Source: Pontiellaceae bacterium
Lineage (GTDB): Bacteria; Verrucomicrobiota; Kiritimatiellia; Kiritimatiellales; Pontiellaceae
NCBI GenBank assembly: GCA_016937945.1
Contig: JAFGVP010000062.1
Location: 1-64,000 of the forward strand
Direction of reading: 5' to 3'
DNA length: 64,000 nt
Both the position numbers and the translations under genes were made by a program. This document shows positions 17,273 through 26,035 of the stretch, one piece after another. Under the pieces are notes generated by a model. That model was not told the DNA's origin, made no database searches, and saw only the letters and a list, made by a program, of their open reading frames with translations. How positions within the stretch are numbered: the stretch's first letter is position 1; every line of letters starts with the position of its first letter.

Positions 17273-18715
17273 ATGAAACGCTATGTAACCAGCATGAAAG
17301 CAATTATTGCGGTGTTCCTTGCCCTTATCCTGTCGCTTCTGGTCGGGGTTGCGGCGCTGCGGAATCCGTATCGGATCGACCTGAGTACCCGCAATTTTTA
17401 CCGGCTTTCCAACCGAACGATACAGCTGCTAGAACAGCTTGATCGCGATGTGCGAATCACGGTCTTTTTCCAGGAAGAGGATTTTCTCTTTGATGATATT
17501 GATAACCTGCTGGAAGAGTACGAATACCGCTCCCGTTATATTGAGGTCGACTGGGTGGACCCGATGCGCGATGTGGCTGAAACAGAAAAGCTGGCCAGCA
17601 AGTTTGGGGTGAAACCGTCGCAGCTTGTGGTTGTTGAGATGGATGGCCGCAGTCAGGTACTCCATATGAGTGATCTTGCGGTGATGCAGTCGGTACCTGG
17701 TCGGGATGAACCGATAATGACGGCGTTTAAGGGGGAACAGGCTTTCTCCAGTGCCATCCAGAAGCTTTCCGAAGGAAAAACGCCGGTCGTCTATTTTCTG
17801 CTAGGGCATGGCGAGCATCGGTTAGGCGATTTTGATCCGCAGGTGGGATATAGCGATATTGCCACCGCCATGCTGAGCGACAATATTCAGGGAGAGGATC
17901 TCATTCTTTCCAGTGAACAGGGTATACCTGAAAACGCTGCCGCCGTTGTGATTGCGGGGCCGACTCAGAAAATGAGTGCGACCGAGGTGGCGATGATTGA
18001 GGATTATCTCAGCCGCAGCGGCCGGTTGTTTGTCTTGCTGGATGCGCTGGTGGATACGGGGATGGAAGGCATGTTGCGTCGGTGGGGCGTTGTGCTGCAT
18101 AACGATATTGTAATCGACATGGAAAATACCCTGAGGGGTGAAGATGTTCACATTCGCCGGTTTAATCCTGATCATCAGATCAGCGGAACTATGGGCGCGA
18201 TTGTTCAGTTTATTCTTCCACGATCTGTTGAGCCGCCTCTGGATGAAAACGGTATGCTGATTGTTGAAGACGAGCTGCAGCTCATCGATCCGTTGTGTTC
18301 TACTTCTGAGAAAAGCTGGGCTGAAACGCAGCTCTCTGACAGCGCACCTCCCAAGTATGATCCCGATACGGCTGATCGGCTGGGGCCCATCTTCCTTGGT
18401 CTGGCTGTGGAGCGCGGTGCGGCGCAGGATCAGCTGGATGTACAGATCGATCCCTCCCGAATGGTGGTGATCGGTGATTCGGATTTTGTAAGCAATGGAA
18501 ACATGGTGCTAGGAAACTCGCGTCTTTTTATGAATTCCATGAACTGGCTGTTGGACCGAGATGAAAAGCTGCCTATTGCTCCTAAGCCGGTTGAAAAGGT
18601 CCGGCTTGGTCTGACGATGGGGCAATTGCGCATGATGGGGTGGATTAATCTGGCCGCCATTCCGGGGATCGCGGTCGGTCTGGGACTGTTGATTTGGTCG
18701 CGCAGGAGGAAATAG
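17273..18715 (+). CDS. GldG-like ABC auxiliary protein
   Basis: A 480-residue protein with an N-terminal transmembrane segment (about 8-30), a large extracytoplasmic domain of the ABC_transp_aux type and a C-terminal transmembrane segment (about 455-475) followed by basic residues. The passage RNFYRLSNRTIQLLEQLDRDVRITVFF is the typical opening, and VVYFLLGHGEH and VIGDSDFVSNGNM are conserved family pieces. It belongs to the ABC complex encoded upstream and is followed after four bases by a DUF4340 gene, a common linkage. Confidence 0.9.
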   Translation: MKRYVTSMKAIIAVFLALILSLLVGVAALRNPYRIDLSTRNFYRLSNRTIQLLEQLDRDVRITVFFQEEDFLFDDIDNLLEEYEYRSRYIEVDWVDPMRDVAETEKLASKFGVKPSQLVVVEMDGRSQVLHMSDLAVMQSVPGRDEPIMTAFKGEQAFSSAIQKLSEGKTPVVYFLLGHGEHRLGDFDPQVGYSDIATAMLSDNIQGEDLILSSEQGIPENAAAVVIAGPTQKMSATEVAMIEDYLSRSGRLFVLLDALVDTGMEGMLRRWGVVLHNDIVIDMENTLRGEDVHIRRFNPDHQISGTMGAIVQFILPRSVEPPLDENGMLIVEDELQLIDPLCSTSEKSWAETQLSDSAPPKYDPDTADRLGPIFLGLAVERGAAQDQLDVQIDPSRMVVIGDSDFVSNGNMVLGNSRLFMNSMNWLLDRDEKLPIAPKPVEKVRLGLTMGQLRMMGWINLAAIPGIAVGLGLLIWSRRRK

Positions 18716-18719
18716 GCGC

Positions 18720-20501
18720 ATGAGGGATCGTTCAATCATAATTCTGCTGTCGGCCATTCTCGTGGTTGGCGGTTTCATTCTCGGTCAGGAATTTCTGCGT
18801 TCTAGGAACATGCGCCGGGACCATGAAAAGCTGGCGGTATTTAACTTTCATCCGCATACCCTGCTGTCCATCCAGATTGCCGGAACCAATGGGTTGATTG
18901 ATTGTGTGAAGCAAGACGGAAGCTGGTCGGTCGGAAATCCGGAGCAGGGCATGGGTCGTGCTGATCCCGCGTTGGTCTATAAGCTGATTGCGGAGCTGAA
19001 CGCCTTGACGCGCGGCACGACCATCAGTGCCCGGCAGCTTGACCTGCGGGGGATCAGCATGTCGGAATATGGGTTTGATGCGCCGGTGTTCGCCATTACG
19101 GCGATCGACAATCAGGGCCGGCGAAGTTGGAAGGTTGGTCGTAATTCACCCTCTGGAACCGATATCTATATTCAGGAAGTCGGAAGCGAAGATGTTTTCA
19201 CAGTCCCGGTCGGATTGCGCTCTGTGCTGCCTTCCAGTCCAGATGATCTGCGAAGCCGTTCCATCTTTTTCAATGAAGTTGCAGGAATCAAGCGGATTGA
19301 GATGCGCCGGTCGACTGGTTTTTTACGTATTGTCAGGGAGTCGGGAAACTGGGTGATTCAGCAACCGATTGTTTCGCCGGCAGATCCGTATGAGATTGCC
19401 GCCTTCCTTGAGTTGCTGAAAGCGGTTCGTATTGAGGATTTTATCGATGAAAACGTGTCGGACTTTGCCGCGTATGGTTTACAGGGGGAAACCCGTCAGA
19501 TTTCGCTAGGCGGCGTGGACGGAACCTCAAGAACACTGGTGCTTGGTGATCCTGTTCCGGGCAGCGCCGGACTGATTTATGCGCGACGGGCCGATGAAAC
19601 ATCCGTTTTTGCCCTGAAGGAAGATGTGCTGGCCTTGCTTGATACGCCGGTTAAACAGCTTCGTGATGCCCGCGTACTGACCCTTCCGAAGAATGAGATT
19701 TCCTCCATATCGATTCAGTTCGGAGAAAAGCGCGTTGCCCTCGACTGGGATCCCGAGGCCGGTTGGCAGATTGTTGTGCCGGCGGTCTGGAAAGCGGATA
19801 CGCAGGAGATTGCCGAATTGATTGACCTGTGGGAACGCGTTGTAATTACCGAGTATGACGTGACGGAATCAAGTGATAAAGCCAGCTGGGTTCTCGAATT
19901 TGGCTCCATCAGTGCCGGAACAACCAATCGGATTGAGGTGCTCAGTGCCGGAGTCCGTTTTGACGGACTGCTTGTGCGACTCAATGGCGAAAGTGCAGTG
20001 TATCAGGTTAACCTCCCTATTGTTCCGGATACGATTATCGATCCGTTCAGCTACAAGGATCGGCTTGTCTGGTCGTTGATGACAGATGACGTCCGGCGCA
20101 TTGAACTGAAGCGGTCCGGCAAGGATGCCCAAATCCTCGAAAAAACGAAGGATGGAGTGTTTGCCGCCGTTGAATCCAGTGGAAACGGGCATGTGAATGC
20201 GTCTGCAGTCAGTCGGCTCCTGAAATGCCTGAAGCGCATAGAGACCCCAGGATACATTGCATACAACCCGCGAAGCCTGGATACGTATGGTTTGGAGGCA
20301 CCATCGCTGGAGTTGTATGTTGGTCTGGCCGGCGGAAGTGAGCTGGGTCGGGTTCTGTTGGTTGGTCATGAGTCATCGGAGGGATATTATTCGATGATCA
20401 AGGGGCGTGACGTTGTCTTTTATCTGGATAAGGAGACTGTGAACATCCTTTCATCGGGTTTGCTGACAGCGCCCGAGACTTCCATTCAGACCGCCGAGTA
20501 A
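18720..20501 (+). CDS. DUF4340 domain protein
   Basis: A 593-residue protein with one N-terminal membrane anchor (about residues 5-23) and an extracytoplasmic region made of several repeated DUF4340 units. Each unit has a beta-rich core with phrases such as KVGRNSPSGTDIYIQ, LVLGDPVPGSAGLIYAR and LLVGHESSEGYYSMI, i.e. at least three copies. The family is of unknown function and regularly accompanies GldAFG-like operons; it lies four bases after the GldG-like gene. I infer that it is an accessory component on the outer face of the membrane. Confidence 0.88.
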   Translation: MRDRSIIILLSAILVVGGFILGQEFLRSRNMRRDHEKLAVFNFHPHTLLSIQIAGTNGLIDCVKQDGSWSVGNPEQGMGRADPALVYKLIAELNALTRGTTISARQLDLRGISMSEYGFDAPVFAITAIDNQGRRSWKVGRNSPSGTDIYIQEVGSEDVFTVPVGLRSVLPSSPDDLRSRSIFFNEVAGIKRIEMRRSTGFLRIVRESGNWVIQQPIVSPADPYEIAAFLELLKAVRIEDFIDENVSDFAAYGLQGETRQISLGGVDGTSRTLVLGDPVPGSAGLIYARRADETSVFALKEDVLALLDTPVKQLRDARVLTLPKNEISSISIQFGEKRVALDWDPEAGWQIVVPAVWKADTQEIAELIDLWERVVITEYDVTESSDKASWVLEFGSISAGTTNRIEVLSAGVRFDGLLVRLNGESAVYQVNLPIVPDTIIDPFSYKDRLVWSLMTDDVRRIELKRSGKDAQILEKTKDGVFAAVESSGNGHVNASAVSRLLKCLKRIETPGYIAYNPRSLDTYGLEAPSLELYVGLAGGSELGRVLLVGHESSEGYYSMIKGRDVVFYLDKETVNILSSGLLTAPETSIQTAE

Positions 20502-20505
20502 GACT

Positions 20506-22986
20506 ATGCTGCTAGCTGAGCCCAAGCACCATCATCTGCGCGCTCCACGGGTGTTGCGGTTCCTCGTCCGGCTTGTTCTTTTGCTTCTATTTATGCTTTT
20601 TATTTCTTTGGTTTACCTCCATTTCGCGGGGGTTCCGGAGCCTGTGCTGCGCAAGATCGTTCAGGAACTTAATGCACGGGGGATTTCGGTTGATCTGGAT
20701 GCATTGACTCTGTCCCGCTTTGGCTGGAAGGCAGAGAATTTCTGCTATTACAGCGGGCTTTCAGATGATCTTGAACCGGTCTTCTGTGCGGAGGTGGTCT
20801 ATGTGATGCCCAGTAGAAATATGGCGCATGCTGCGCAAGACGGGGCGGGTTTTGAAATTGATGCCCGGGCCGTCCGACTGAATCCTTCGTCTGCATGGTG
20901 CGTGGGAGTGCCCGAATCAAGTCATATTCGTGATCTGGAGCGAATGCGCCTGCGGATCGGTGTGAATCGGGGGCGCGTGGTCATTCAGGATGCCCATGCC
21001 TCCTGGTGCGGAGTTGAGCTGTATGTTGACGGTCGGGCCTTCTGGACGCCTAGTGACGACCCCGAGCACCTTCCTGATTTTCTTCCTTTGGTTATCGATC
21101 CTGCGGTCTTTGAGCGCTTTGATCAGATCCTCTGCTCTTTGCTCGAAAAAAAATCGGGCGTAGTAAGGGTCCAATTCCGGCTGGATCAGAATCATTCCGA
21201 CGCGAATCAGATTCGGTTCAGTGCATCAGCGGATGGAATCGATTTCGCCGGAGTTGAGTTGGATCTTGTTGAAGTTGTTGCTTGCTACGAAAACAACCGG
21301 GTGTTGCTGGATCGGGCACTGCTTTGTCAGGACGGGCGGTCATTACTGGCAGATGGTGCATATGAGCGTACATCCGGAGCGGTTGAATTGCATGTGCAGA
21401 ATTCGTTAGCCGCGCCGGAATTGCTTACGCTCCTTCCGGAGAATGTGCAAGATTTGATGGAGCTTTTCGGGCTTAAGCTCACGACCGTTCCTGCTTTTGA
21501 TATGCGTCTGGGGCCGGGGCTTCCTGAAGAGTTGCTGAATAGGGTTTCGGGTTCTTTTGAAGTTCTGGATGCTGAATTTCGGGGGTTGCATTTCAGTTCC
21601 TGTTCAAGTCGGGTGACGCGCAAGGCTGGCCGTCTGGATTTGACGGAGATCAAGGCGATCCTTTCCGATCAAACGGAGCAATCCATGGAAACCGGAAGCT
21701 GCATGCTGGGGGGAACGGCCTCCGGATCATTTTTTTGGGATGCGGGGAAACGGGAAATCGGCTGTAATGCGGATGGTTGCTTTGATCCGACCCTGCTGAT
21801 TCCTCCGCTAAGTGATGTACGGGTTGCCACAAATATTCTGCACCGCTTTCAGTGCGACAGAGAAACGCCGCAGGCGCACGTTGAGTTTGGCTTTCAATAC
21901 CAGCCATGGAGCGAATTTTTCTTTAATTTGCAGGGTTCCGGTAATGATCTTAGATATCGCGGTGTACCGTTTACATCGATCAGCGCCAGTCTTGAATATC
22001 GCGATATGATCCTTGAGTTTGATTCCCTTTTGGCGCAACAGGGAATCGATTTCTGCAAAGGAATGGTTTCATTCGATTTCCGGAATCATCTGTTTTCATT
22101 CGACGGCGATGCCAATATGAATCCGGCGACGCTGGAGAGCGTTGTTTTTCCGCGAGGCGAGGTCTTTGGTAATGCCGTTCGGTTTGAGGGGCCGGCCAGG
22201 ATGCATGGTTCCGGAACCATCGACTGGCGAGAGATGAAGGCGACGGATTTTCGAGGAGAGGTGGCGGCTGATCGTGTTGAACTCCCCATGATGGCCATGG
22301 ATGACTTCAAGTGTTCTGTGATTGGAGACGGCCCTGTTATCCAATTGGATGAAATGACTTTTGGCCTCTATTCCGGCACCGGGATGGGTACTTTTTCTGT
22401 GCTGGTGGATCCCTCCAGAGATTCATTGCCCTGCAAGGTTGAGGTTGGGGTAAATAAGGCGGATTTCAGTAAATTCATTCACTATGTGTATCCGGAGCTC
22501 CGTATGGAGGCGACGGGCGAGCTTTATGGATGGATCAAGGCTGATGCAGATATTGCTGATGACTTGCTGGAATCTGCGAAGGGTGCAGGACGCGTTGATA
22601 TTCGGCATGGCCAGTTGGCAGACCTTCCTCTTTTCCGAGGCTTTTCAAGCACGGTTCGCAAGCTGTTTCCCTCGTTCAGGGCTTTTTCAATCACCAGGCT
22701 GAATGGTGATTTTGAAATACATGATGGAATAGTTTCCTCGGATAATGCTTATTTTGACGGCGATGTCATTAGCGCCAAGGGGCGGGGGGCCTATTCGTTC
22801 CGAAATGGGTTCAACGCCTATGTTCAGGCTCAGGTGCTCAGCGATAATTCTGTTTCGCGGATCTTTCGCTTCCTGACCGATCCTTTGCTGAAGCTTTTTG
22901 AAATGAAGCTTTCCGGAATGCTCCCTGACCCTAAATGGGAACTGGGTGCGTTGGCATCGGATAAGGAAAATGACGCGAATGAGTAG
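20506..22986 (+). CDS. Very large AsmA/YdbH-like envelope protein
   Basis: An 826-residue protein anchored by a segment at about residues 20-42 with a long, beta-rich periplasmic body. The phrase VQELNARGISVDLDALTLSRFGWKAENF and the C-terminal AEGRGAYSF-like FDGDVISAKGRGAYSF, followed by a conserved FRFLTDPLLKLFEMKLSGML ending, are typical of AsmA/YdbH/TamB-type lipid-bridge proteins. It lies five bases after the DUF4340 gene and so belongs to the ABC operon. Such proteins move phospholipid across the periplasm or aid outer-membrane assembly, which suggests the operon has an envelope role. Family call by pattern only. Confidence 0.72.
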   Translation: MLLAEPKHHHLRAPRVLRFLVRLVLLLLFMLFISLVYLHFAGVPEPVLRKIVQELNARGISVDLDALTLSRFGWKAENFCYYSGLSDDLEPVFCAEVVYVMPSRNMAHAAQDGAGFEIDARAVRLNPSSAWCVGVPESSHIRDLERMRLRIGVNRGRVVIQDAHASWCGVELYVDGRAFWTPSDDPEHLPDFLPLVIDPAVFERFDQILCSLLEKKSGVVRVQFRLDQNHSDANQIRFSASADGIDFAGVELDLVEVVACYENNRVLLDRALLCQDGRSLLADGAYERTSGAVELHVQNSLAAPELLTLLPENVQDLMELFGLKLTTVPAFDMRLGPGLPEELLNRVSGSFEVLDAEFRGLHFSSCSSRVTRKAGRLDLTEIKAILSDQTEQSMETGSCMLGGTASGSFFWDAGKREIGCNADGCFDPTLLIPPLSDVRVATNILHRFQCDRETPQAHVEFGFQYQPWSEFFFNLQGSGNDLRYRGVPFTSISASLEYRDMILEFDSLLAQQGIDFCKGMVSFDFRNHLFSFDGDANMNPATLESVVFPRGEVFGNAVRFEGPARMHGSGTIDWREMKATDFRGEVAADRVELPMMAMDDFKCSVIGDGPVIQLDEMTFGLYSGTGMGTFSVLVDPSRDSLPCKVEVGVNKADFSKFIHYVYPELRMEATGELYGWIKADADIADDLLESAKGAGRVDIRHGQLADLPLFRGFSSTVRKLFPSFRAFSITRLNGDFEIHDGIVSSDNAYFDGDVISAKGRGAYSFRNGFNAYVQAQVLSDNSVSRIFRFLTDPLLKLFEMKLSGMLPDPKWELGALASDKENDANE

Positions 22987-23054
22987 CCCTCCTAATGGAT
23001 TTGAAAAATAAGTGCATCGGACGTATACATCGTAGGGAAACAAGGAGATAGTCT

Positions 23055-23504
23055 GTGATTTCTAATGCATTGCATCCAACATTCTGGGCGGCCCTTTTCG
23101 GCTGGATTGTTGCCCAAACGATAAAAATGGTTTGCAGCTTTGTGGAGACGCGTCGTCTGGACTTCAGCTACATGGTAAGTACCGGGGGCATGCCTAGTGC
23201 GCATTCGGCTATGGCAAGTTCGCTGGCAACCTCTCTGGCGCTCTGTGAAGGATTTGATTCATCTGTTTTTGCCCTAGGATGTGCCTTTGCAATCGTAGTG
23301 ATGTTCGATGCCCAGAGTGTGCGAAAGGCCGCGGGCGAACAGGCGCGTCTATTGAACCAGATTGTAGATGAACTGCTGCATGAACATCACCTGTCAGAAA
23401 ACAAGCTGAAGGAATTGCTGGGACATACCCGACTGGAGGTATTCATGGGATTGTTGACCGGCATTGCAACGGCGTTGGCATCCTTCCGGTTTATTCATCC
23501 ATAG
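23055..23504 (+). CDS. Divergent PAP2 family membrane protein
   Basis: A 149-residue protein with about four hydrophobic segments. SYMVSTGGMPSAHSAMASSLAT carries the GGMPSAHS motif of the divergent PAP2 (DUF212) family, related to lipid phosphatases but with an incomplete acid-phosphatase active site. GTG 23055 has AAGGAGATA seven bases upstream. It follows the AsmA-like gene by 68 bases and is ended by a bidirectional terminator. A lipid-related role is suggested by family and context. Confidence 0.88.
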   Translation: MISNALHPTFWAALFGWIVAQTIKMVCSFVETRRLDFSYMVSTGGMPSAHSAMASSLATSLALCEGFDSSVFALGCAFAIVVMFDAQSVRKAAGEQARLLNQIVDELLHEHHLSENKLKELLGHTRLEVFMGLLTGIATALASFRFIHP

Positions 23505-23533
23505 CGGCGGATTTATTTGGTGAACAGCAAAAA

Positions 23534-23558
23534 AAAAGCGACCAAACGGTCGCTTTTT
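23534..23558. terminator. Bidirectional terminator between the PAP2 and ferredoxin genes
   Basis: The stem AAAAGCGACC / GGTCGCTTTT with a four-base loop has an A-run on one side and a T-run on the other, so it works in both directions between these convergent genes. Confidence 0.9.
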
Positions 23559-23577
23559 CAATAACGGAAGATTCCGT

Positions 23578-23748
23578 CTAGCCGGCAGCAATGGCGTCAA
23601 CCGGGCAGGAATCAGCGCAAGCACCGCAATCTGTGCAGGCATTTGCGTCGATAACGAACTGGTCGTCTCCCTGGCTGATTGCTTCAACCGGGCAGGTTGA
23701 TTCGCAAGCACCGCATGAGATGCATTCGCTGGAAATTACATAGGCCAT
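23578..23748 (-). CDS. 2[4Fe-4S] ferredoxin
   Basis: A 56-residue clostridial-type ferredoxin too short to be picked up by many gene finders. It starts MAYVISSECISCGACE and has two CxxCxxCxxxCP clusters: C-ISCGACESTCP at residues 9-19 and C-TDCGACADSCP at 38-48. AAGGAG seven bases before ATG 23748 is a strong ribosome-binding site. It is the natural electron carrier between PFOR and the hydrogenase encoded in this window. It is divergent from the Fur-family gene, so iron or peroxide control is likely, and it ends at a bidirectional terminator. Confidence 0.96.
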   Translation of the reverse strand: MAYVISSECISCGACESTCPVEAISQGDDQFVIDANACTDCGACADSCPVDAIAAG

Positions 23749-23813
23749 GATAACACTCCTTATTGTTTGTTACTTTGTTTCGGATAAACTGTGGCAATAT
23801 ACCAGCAAAAAAC

Positions 23814-23842
23814 TTGATTACACCAACAATTGTGCGTCATAA
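23814..23842 (+). promoter_or_regulatory. Candidate promoter of the Fur-family gene
   Basis: TTGATT (23814-23819), a 17-base spacer and TCATAA (23837-23842) lie about 47 bases before the regulator start, in the shared region with the divergent ferredoxin gene. The match is moderate and no clear Fur box is seen. Confidence 0.4.
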
Positions 23843-23888
23843 AGATGTTTATACCTAGATTCAATTTCAAGAGGGCTGGGACAAAATA

Positions 23889-24377
23889 ATGAGTATGAAT
23901 GAACAGGATTTGCCGGAAGAAGTACGCGAGTCAGTGGAGGAAGCATGGCCGCTTTTTGTGGAGTTCCTTAAAAAAAAGGATGCACGAGTTACACAGGCCA
24001 GAAAGATTGTCCTTACGCAGGTTTTTTCTCGGCATGATCATTTTTGTGCGGATGACCTAGCGGCAGAACTCTCAAGCGGAATCAATCATGTCAGTCGGGG
24101 AACTGTTTATCGTACGCTGGCTTTGATGGAAGAAGCCGGACTGGTGCGCGTGATTCGCGATACTGATGTTCATGCGCATTATGAACATACGTTTAATCAT
24201 CCGCATCATGAGCACATGATCTGTGATAAATGCGGACAATTCATCGAATTCTCCGATGATTCTATCATGGAGCACATTGATCAGGCCTGTAAAAAACACA
24301 ACTTTTCGGAGCGGACCCATCGCATTGTGGTTTTCGGTGTTTGTGCATCCTGCCAGCAGTCCGAGAATACTGACTAA
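23889..24377 (+). CDS. Fur/PerR family metal-dependent regulator
   Basis: A 162-residue transcription factor. Winged-helix domain about 20-100 (RVTQARKIVLTQVFSRHDHFCADDL, then GTVYRTLALMEEAGLV). The metal-binding and dimer part contains HAHYEHTF, HPHHEHMICDKCG with the first CxxC, and VCASCQQ with the second CxxC for structural zinc. The family represses iron uptake, peroxide defence or zinc genes; the subtype is not certain from sequence alone. Start ATG 23889; a second ATG lies two codons later. The ferredoxin gene diverges from it. Confidence 0.93.
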   Translation: MSMNEQDLPEEVRESVEEAWPLFVEFLKKKDARVTQARKIVLTQVFSRHDHFCADDLAAELSSGINHVSRGTVYRTLALMEEAGLVRVIRDTDVHAHYEHTFNHPHHEHMICDKCGQFIEFSDDSIMEHIDQACKKHNFSERTHRIVVFGVCASCQQSENTD

Positions 24378-24401
24378 GGCTCATGTTCCTTTGAGCAGGT
24401 G

Positions 24402-24623
24402 TTAGGCCTGTTGTTCGGCGCGCTTTTCTGCTTCCTTTGCCGCCTTGAACTCTCGAAGTTCACATGAAGGGCACTGAACCTTTTCGCCTTTGTAGACGAC
24501 GCAATCGTGACTTCCCGAGCATCCCGGCTGTTTCTTTCGCATCGAATTGATGAGCGCGAGAATGCCCATGGGCAGTGCAATTACGACGATTACGACAGCA
24601 AATAGTTTGAGAAATGGAATCAT
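24402..24623 (-). CDS. Small single-pass membrane protein with cysteine pairs
   Basis: A 73-residue protein. A transmembrane helix (about residues 5-27) is followed by basic RKK and a cytosolic tail with four cysteines (PGCSGSHDC, then CPSC) and a charged Ala/Lys/Glu C-terminus. AGGA seven bases before ATG 24623 supports translation. The layout of one helix, a basic stretch and four cysteines recalls NqrM, which delivers iron to Na+-NQR, but the motif spacing is not the same and no nqr genes are here. I call it unknown. Confidence 0.6.
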   Translation of the reverse strand: MIPFLKLFAVVIVVIALPMGILALINSMRKKQPGCSGSHDCVVYKGEKVQCPSCELREFKAAKEAEKRAEQQA

Positions 24624-24664
24624 TTTTTTCCTGCTTATAAAGTTCGTCCTTCACGGAGCAACGC

Positions 24665-24693
24665 TTGACACATACCGTCCCCCGATCAATACT
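24665..24693 (+). promoter_or_regulatory. Candidate promoter of the TPR-glycosyltransferase-comEC operon
   Basis: TTGACA (24665-24670), a 17-base spacer and AATACT (24688-24693) lie about 63 bases before the TPR gene. The -35 is perfect, the -10 moderate. Confidence 0.55.
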
Positions 24694-24755
24694 TCAACCC
24701 CTTTATTCATGGAAGAAAATTGCCGATTGGCAGTACGGATTTTGAAGCGAGGCCT

Positions 24756-26024
24756 ATGAAAAAAAAGAAGCACAGCAACAATCGTCTGAACAGCGGCGGA
24801 TTCGATCCTATGACCGATTCCAATGATTTCTACTCGGGATCTCCGACAGAGCGTCCCCTGTATCAGGATCGCCGGAAAACAGATATGAACCGGGTCCGTA
24901 AGACTGCGCGCCATCAGGATTTGACCGGTCGCCGAAAAGAAGCGGCTGATTTGCGTGAAAAAATGGCACTGATTGCCATTATGAAGGCGACGATCATTCT
25001 GATTGTCCTCATTATTCTCTTCTTTGCGCTCTGGAAGGGTATCGGCCTCTACGAGGAAAAAGTGTTTGTGGATAATCTTCCCGACACTCAGGGAGCTCCT
25101 TTGCTCAATCCGTTACAGGGACTGGGTGAAATGGACGTTAATGTCCGTGAAGCGGGGGCACCTTTTTCTGAGCGGATCGAGCAATGGAAAAAGGCCGAGC
25201 GGATTGTTGATAACGTAGATAATCTGTTGCTTCGGGATAATATTGATCAGGCGATTATCCGTTGCCAGGAGGCGCTGGAGGTTGCACCCATGCACATGGG
25301 AGCTCTTGAGCGAATTGCGAGGCTTTACTTTGATCAGAAAATGTATGCGGAAGCAGTTAACACCTATGTTCGTATGCTGGGTGTGGAGCCTTCCCGTTCA
25401 GATCTGCAGGTGGACCTGCTGAAGGCGCTTAACATGTATGGTGATCCGGATGCGACAATCGCCGTGGGCCAATGGTATCATGAGAAGAATATGTACAATG
25501 GCGAGGTCCAGCGCTATCTGGCCAACGCCTTCTTCCTGAAGAAAGAGTATGCCGAGGCCGCCGAAGCTTATGCAGTCGTTATTGCTGAGAAACCGGGAGA
25601 TTCGTCCGTCCTCGAAAATCAGGCGATCTGCTACATGGAACTGAAGGAATATCAAAAGGCACTGGATGTTCTCGAACAGCAGGCCCTCGTTGATCTGCGT
25701 GATCCGGACTGCTACAAGCGAATGACATTCTGCTTTGCTCAGCTTGGCAAGGAGGAGGATGTCGTCCAGACGCTGGGGCGGTCGGCCCATTTGTTCGGTG
25801 CTGACGCCGTTGCTATGTGGATTCAGGATCCGCGTCTGGACCCGGTGCGCATGGACCGCTCTTTTCAGATTTTTGCGGACTCTGTTGTTACGGAAGAATA
25901 CCGTAAATACTTGGAACGCATGGCGCAGACCATGGAAAATGCTGAAAAGGCGGAAATTGCACCTCAGCTTGACCTCCCGGATCGGACTCAGCTTGATCCT
26001 GAGTTGCTCAAACCGAGACAGTAG
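24756..26024 (+). CDS. Membrane-anchored TPR protein
   Basis: A 422-residue protein with a long basic cytosolic N-terminus (starts MKKKKHSNNR), a transmembrane helix near residues 80-100 and a C-terminal TPR array (about 150-390), for example AEAVNTYVRMLGVEPS, YAEAAEAYAVVIAEKPGD and YQKALDVLEQQ. It looks like a scaffold for a membrane complex. The frame is open from 24720, but ATG 24756 gives the natural basic start. A glycosyltransferase gene follows after 11 bases. No specific function can be assigned. Confidence 0.8.
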   Translation: MKKKKHSNNRLNSGGFDPMTDSNDFYSGSPTERPLYQDRRKTDMNRVRKTARHQDLTGRRKEAADLREKMALIAIMKATIILIVLIILFFALWKGIGLYEEKVFVDNLPDTQGAPLLNPLQGLGEMDVNVREAGAPFSERIEQWKKAERIVDNVDNLLLRDNIDQAIIRCQEALEVAPMHMGALERIARLYFDQKMYAEAVNTYVRMLGVEPSRSDLQVDLLKALNMYGDPDATIAVGQWYHEKNMYNGEVQRYLANAFFLKKEYAEAAEAYAVVIAEKPGDSSVLENQAICYMELKEYQKALDVLEQQALVDLRDPDCYKRMTFCFAQLGKEEDVVQTLGRSAHLFGADAVAMWIQDPRLDPVRMDRSFQIFADSVVTEEYRKYLERMAQTMENAEKAEIAPQLDLPDRTQLDPELLKPRQ

Positions 26025-26035
26025 CCCCTCCGGCT

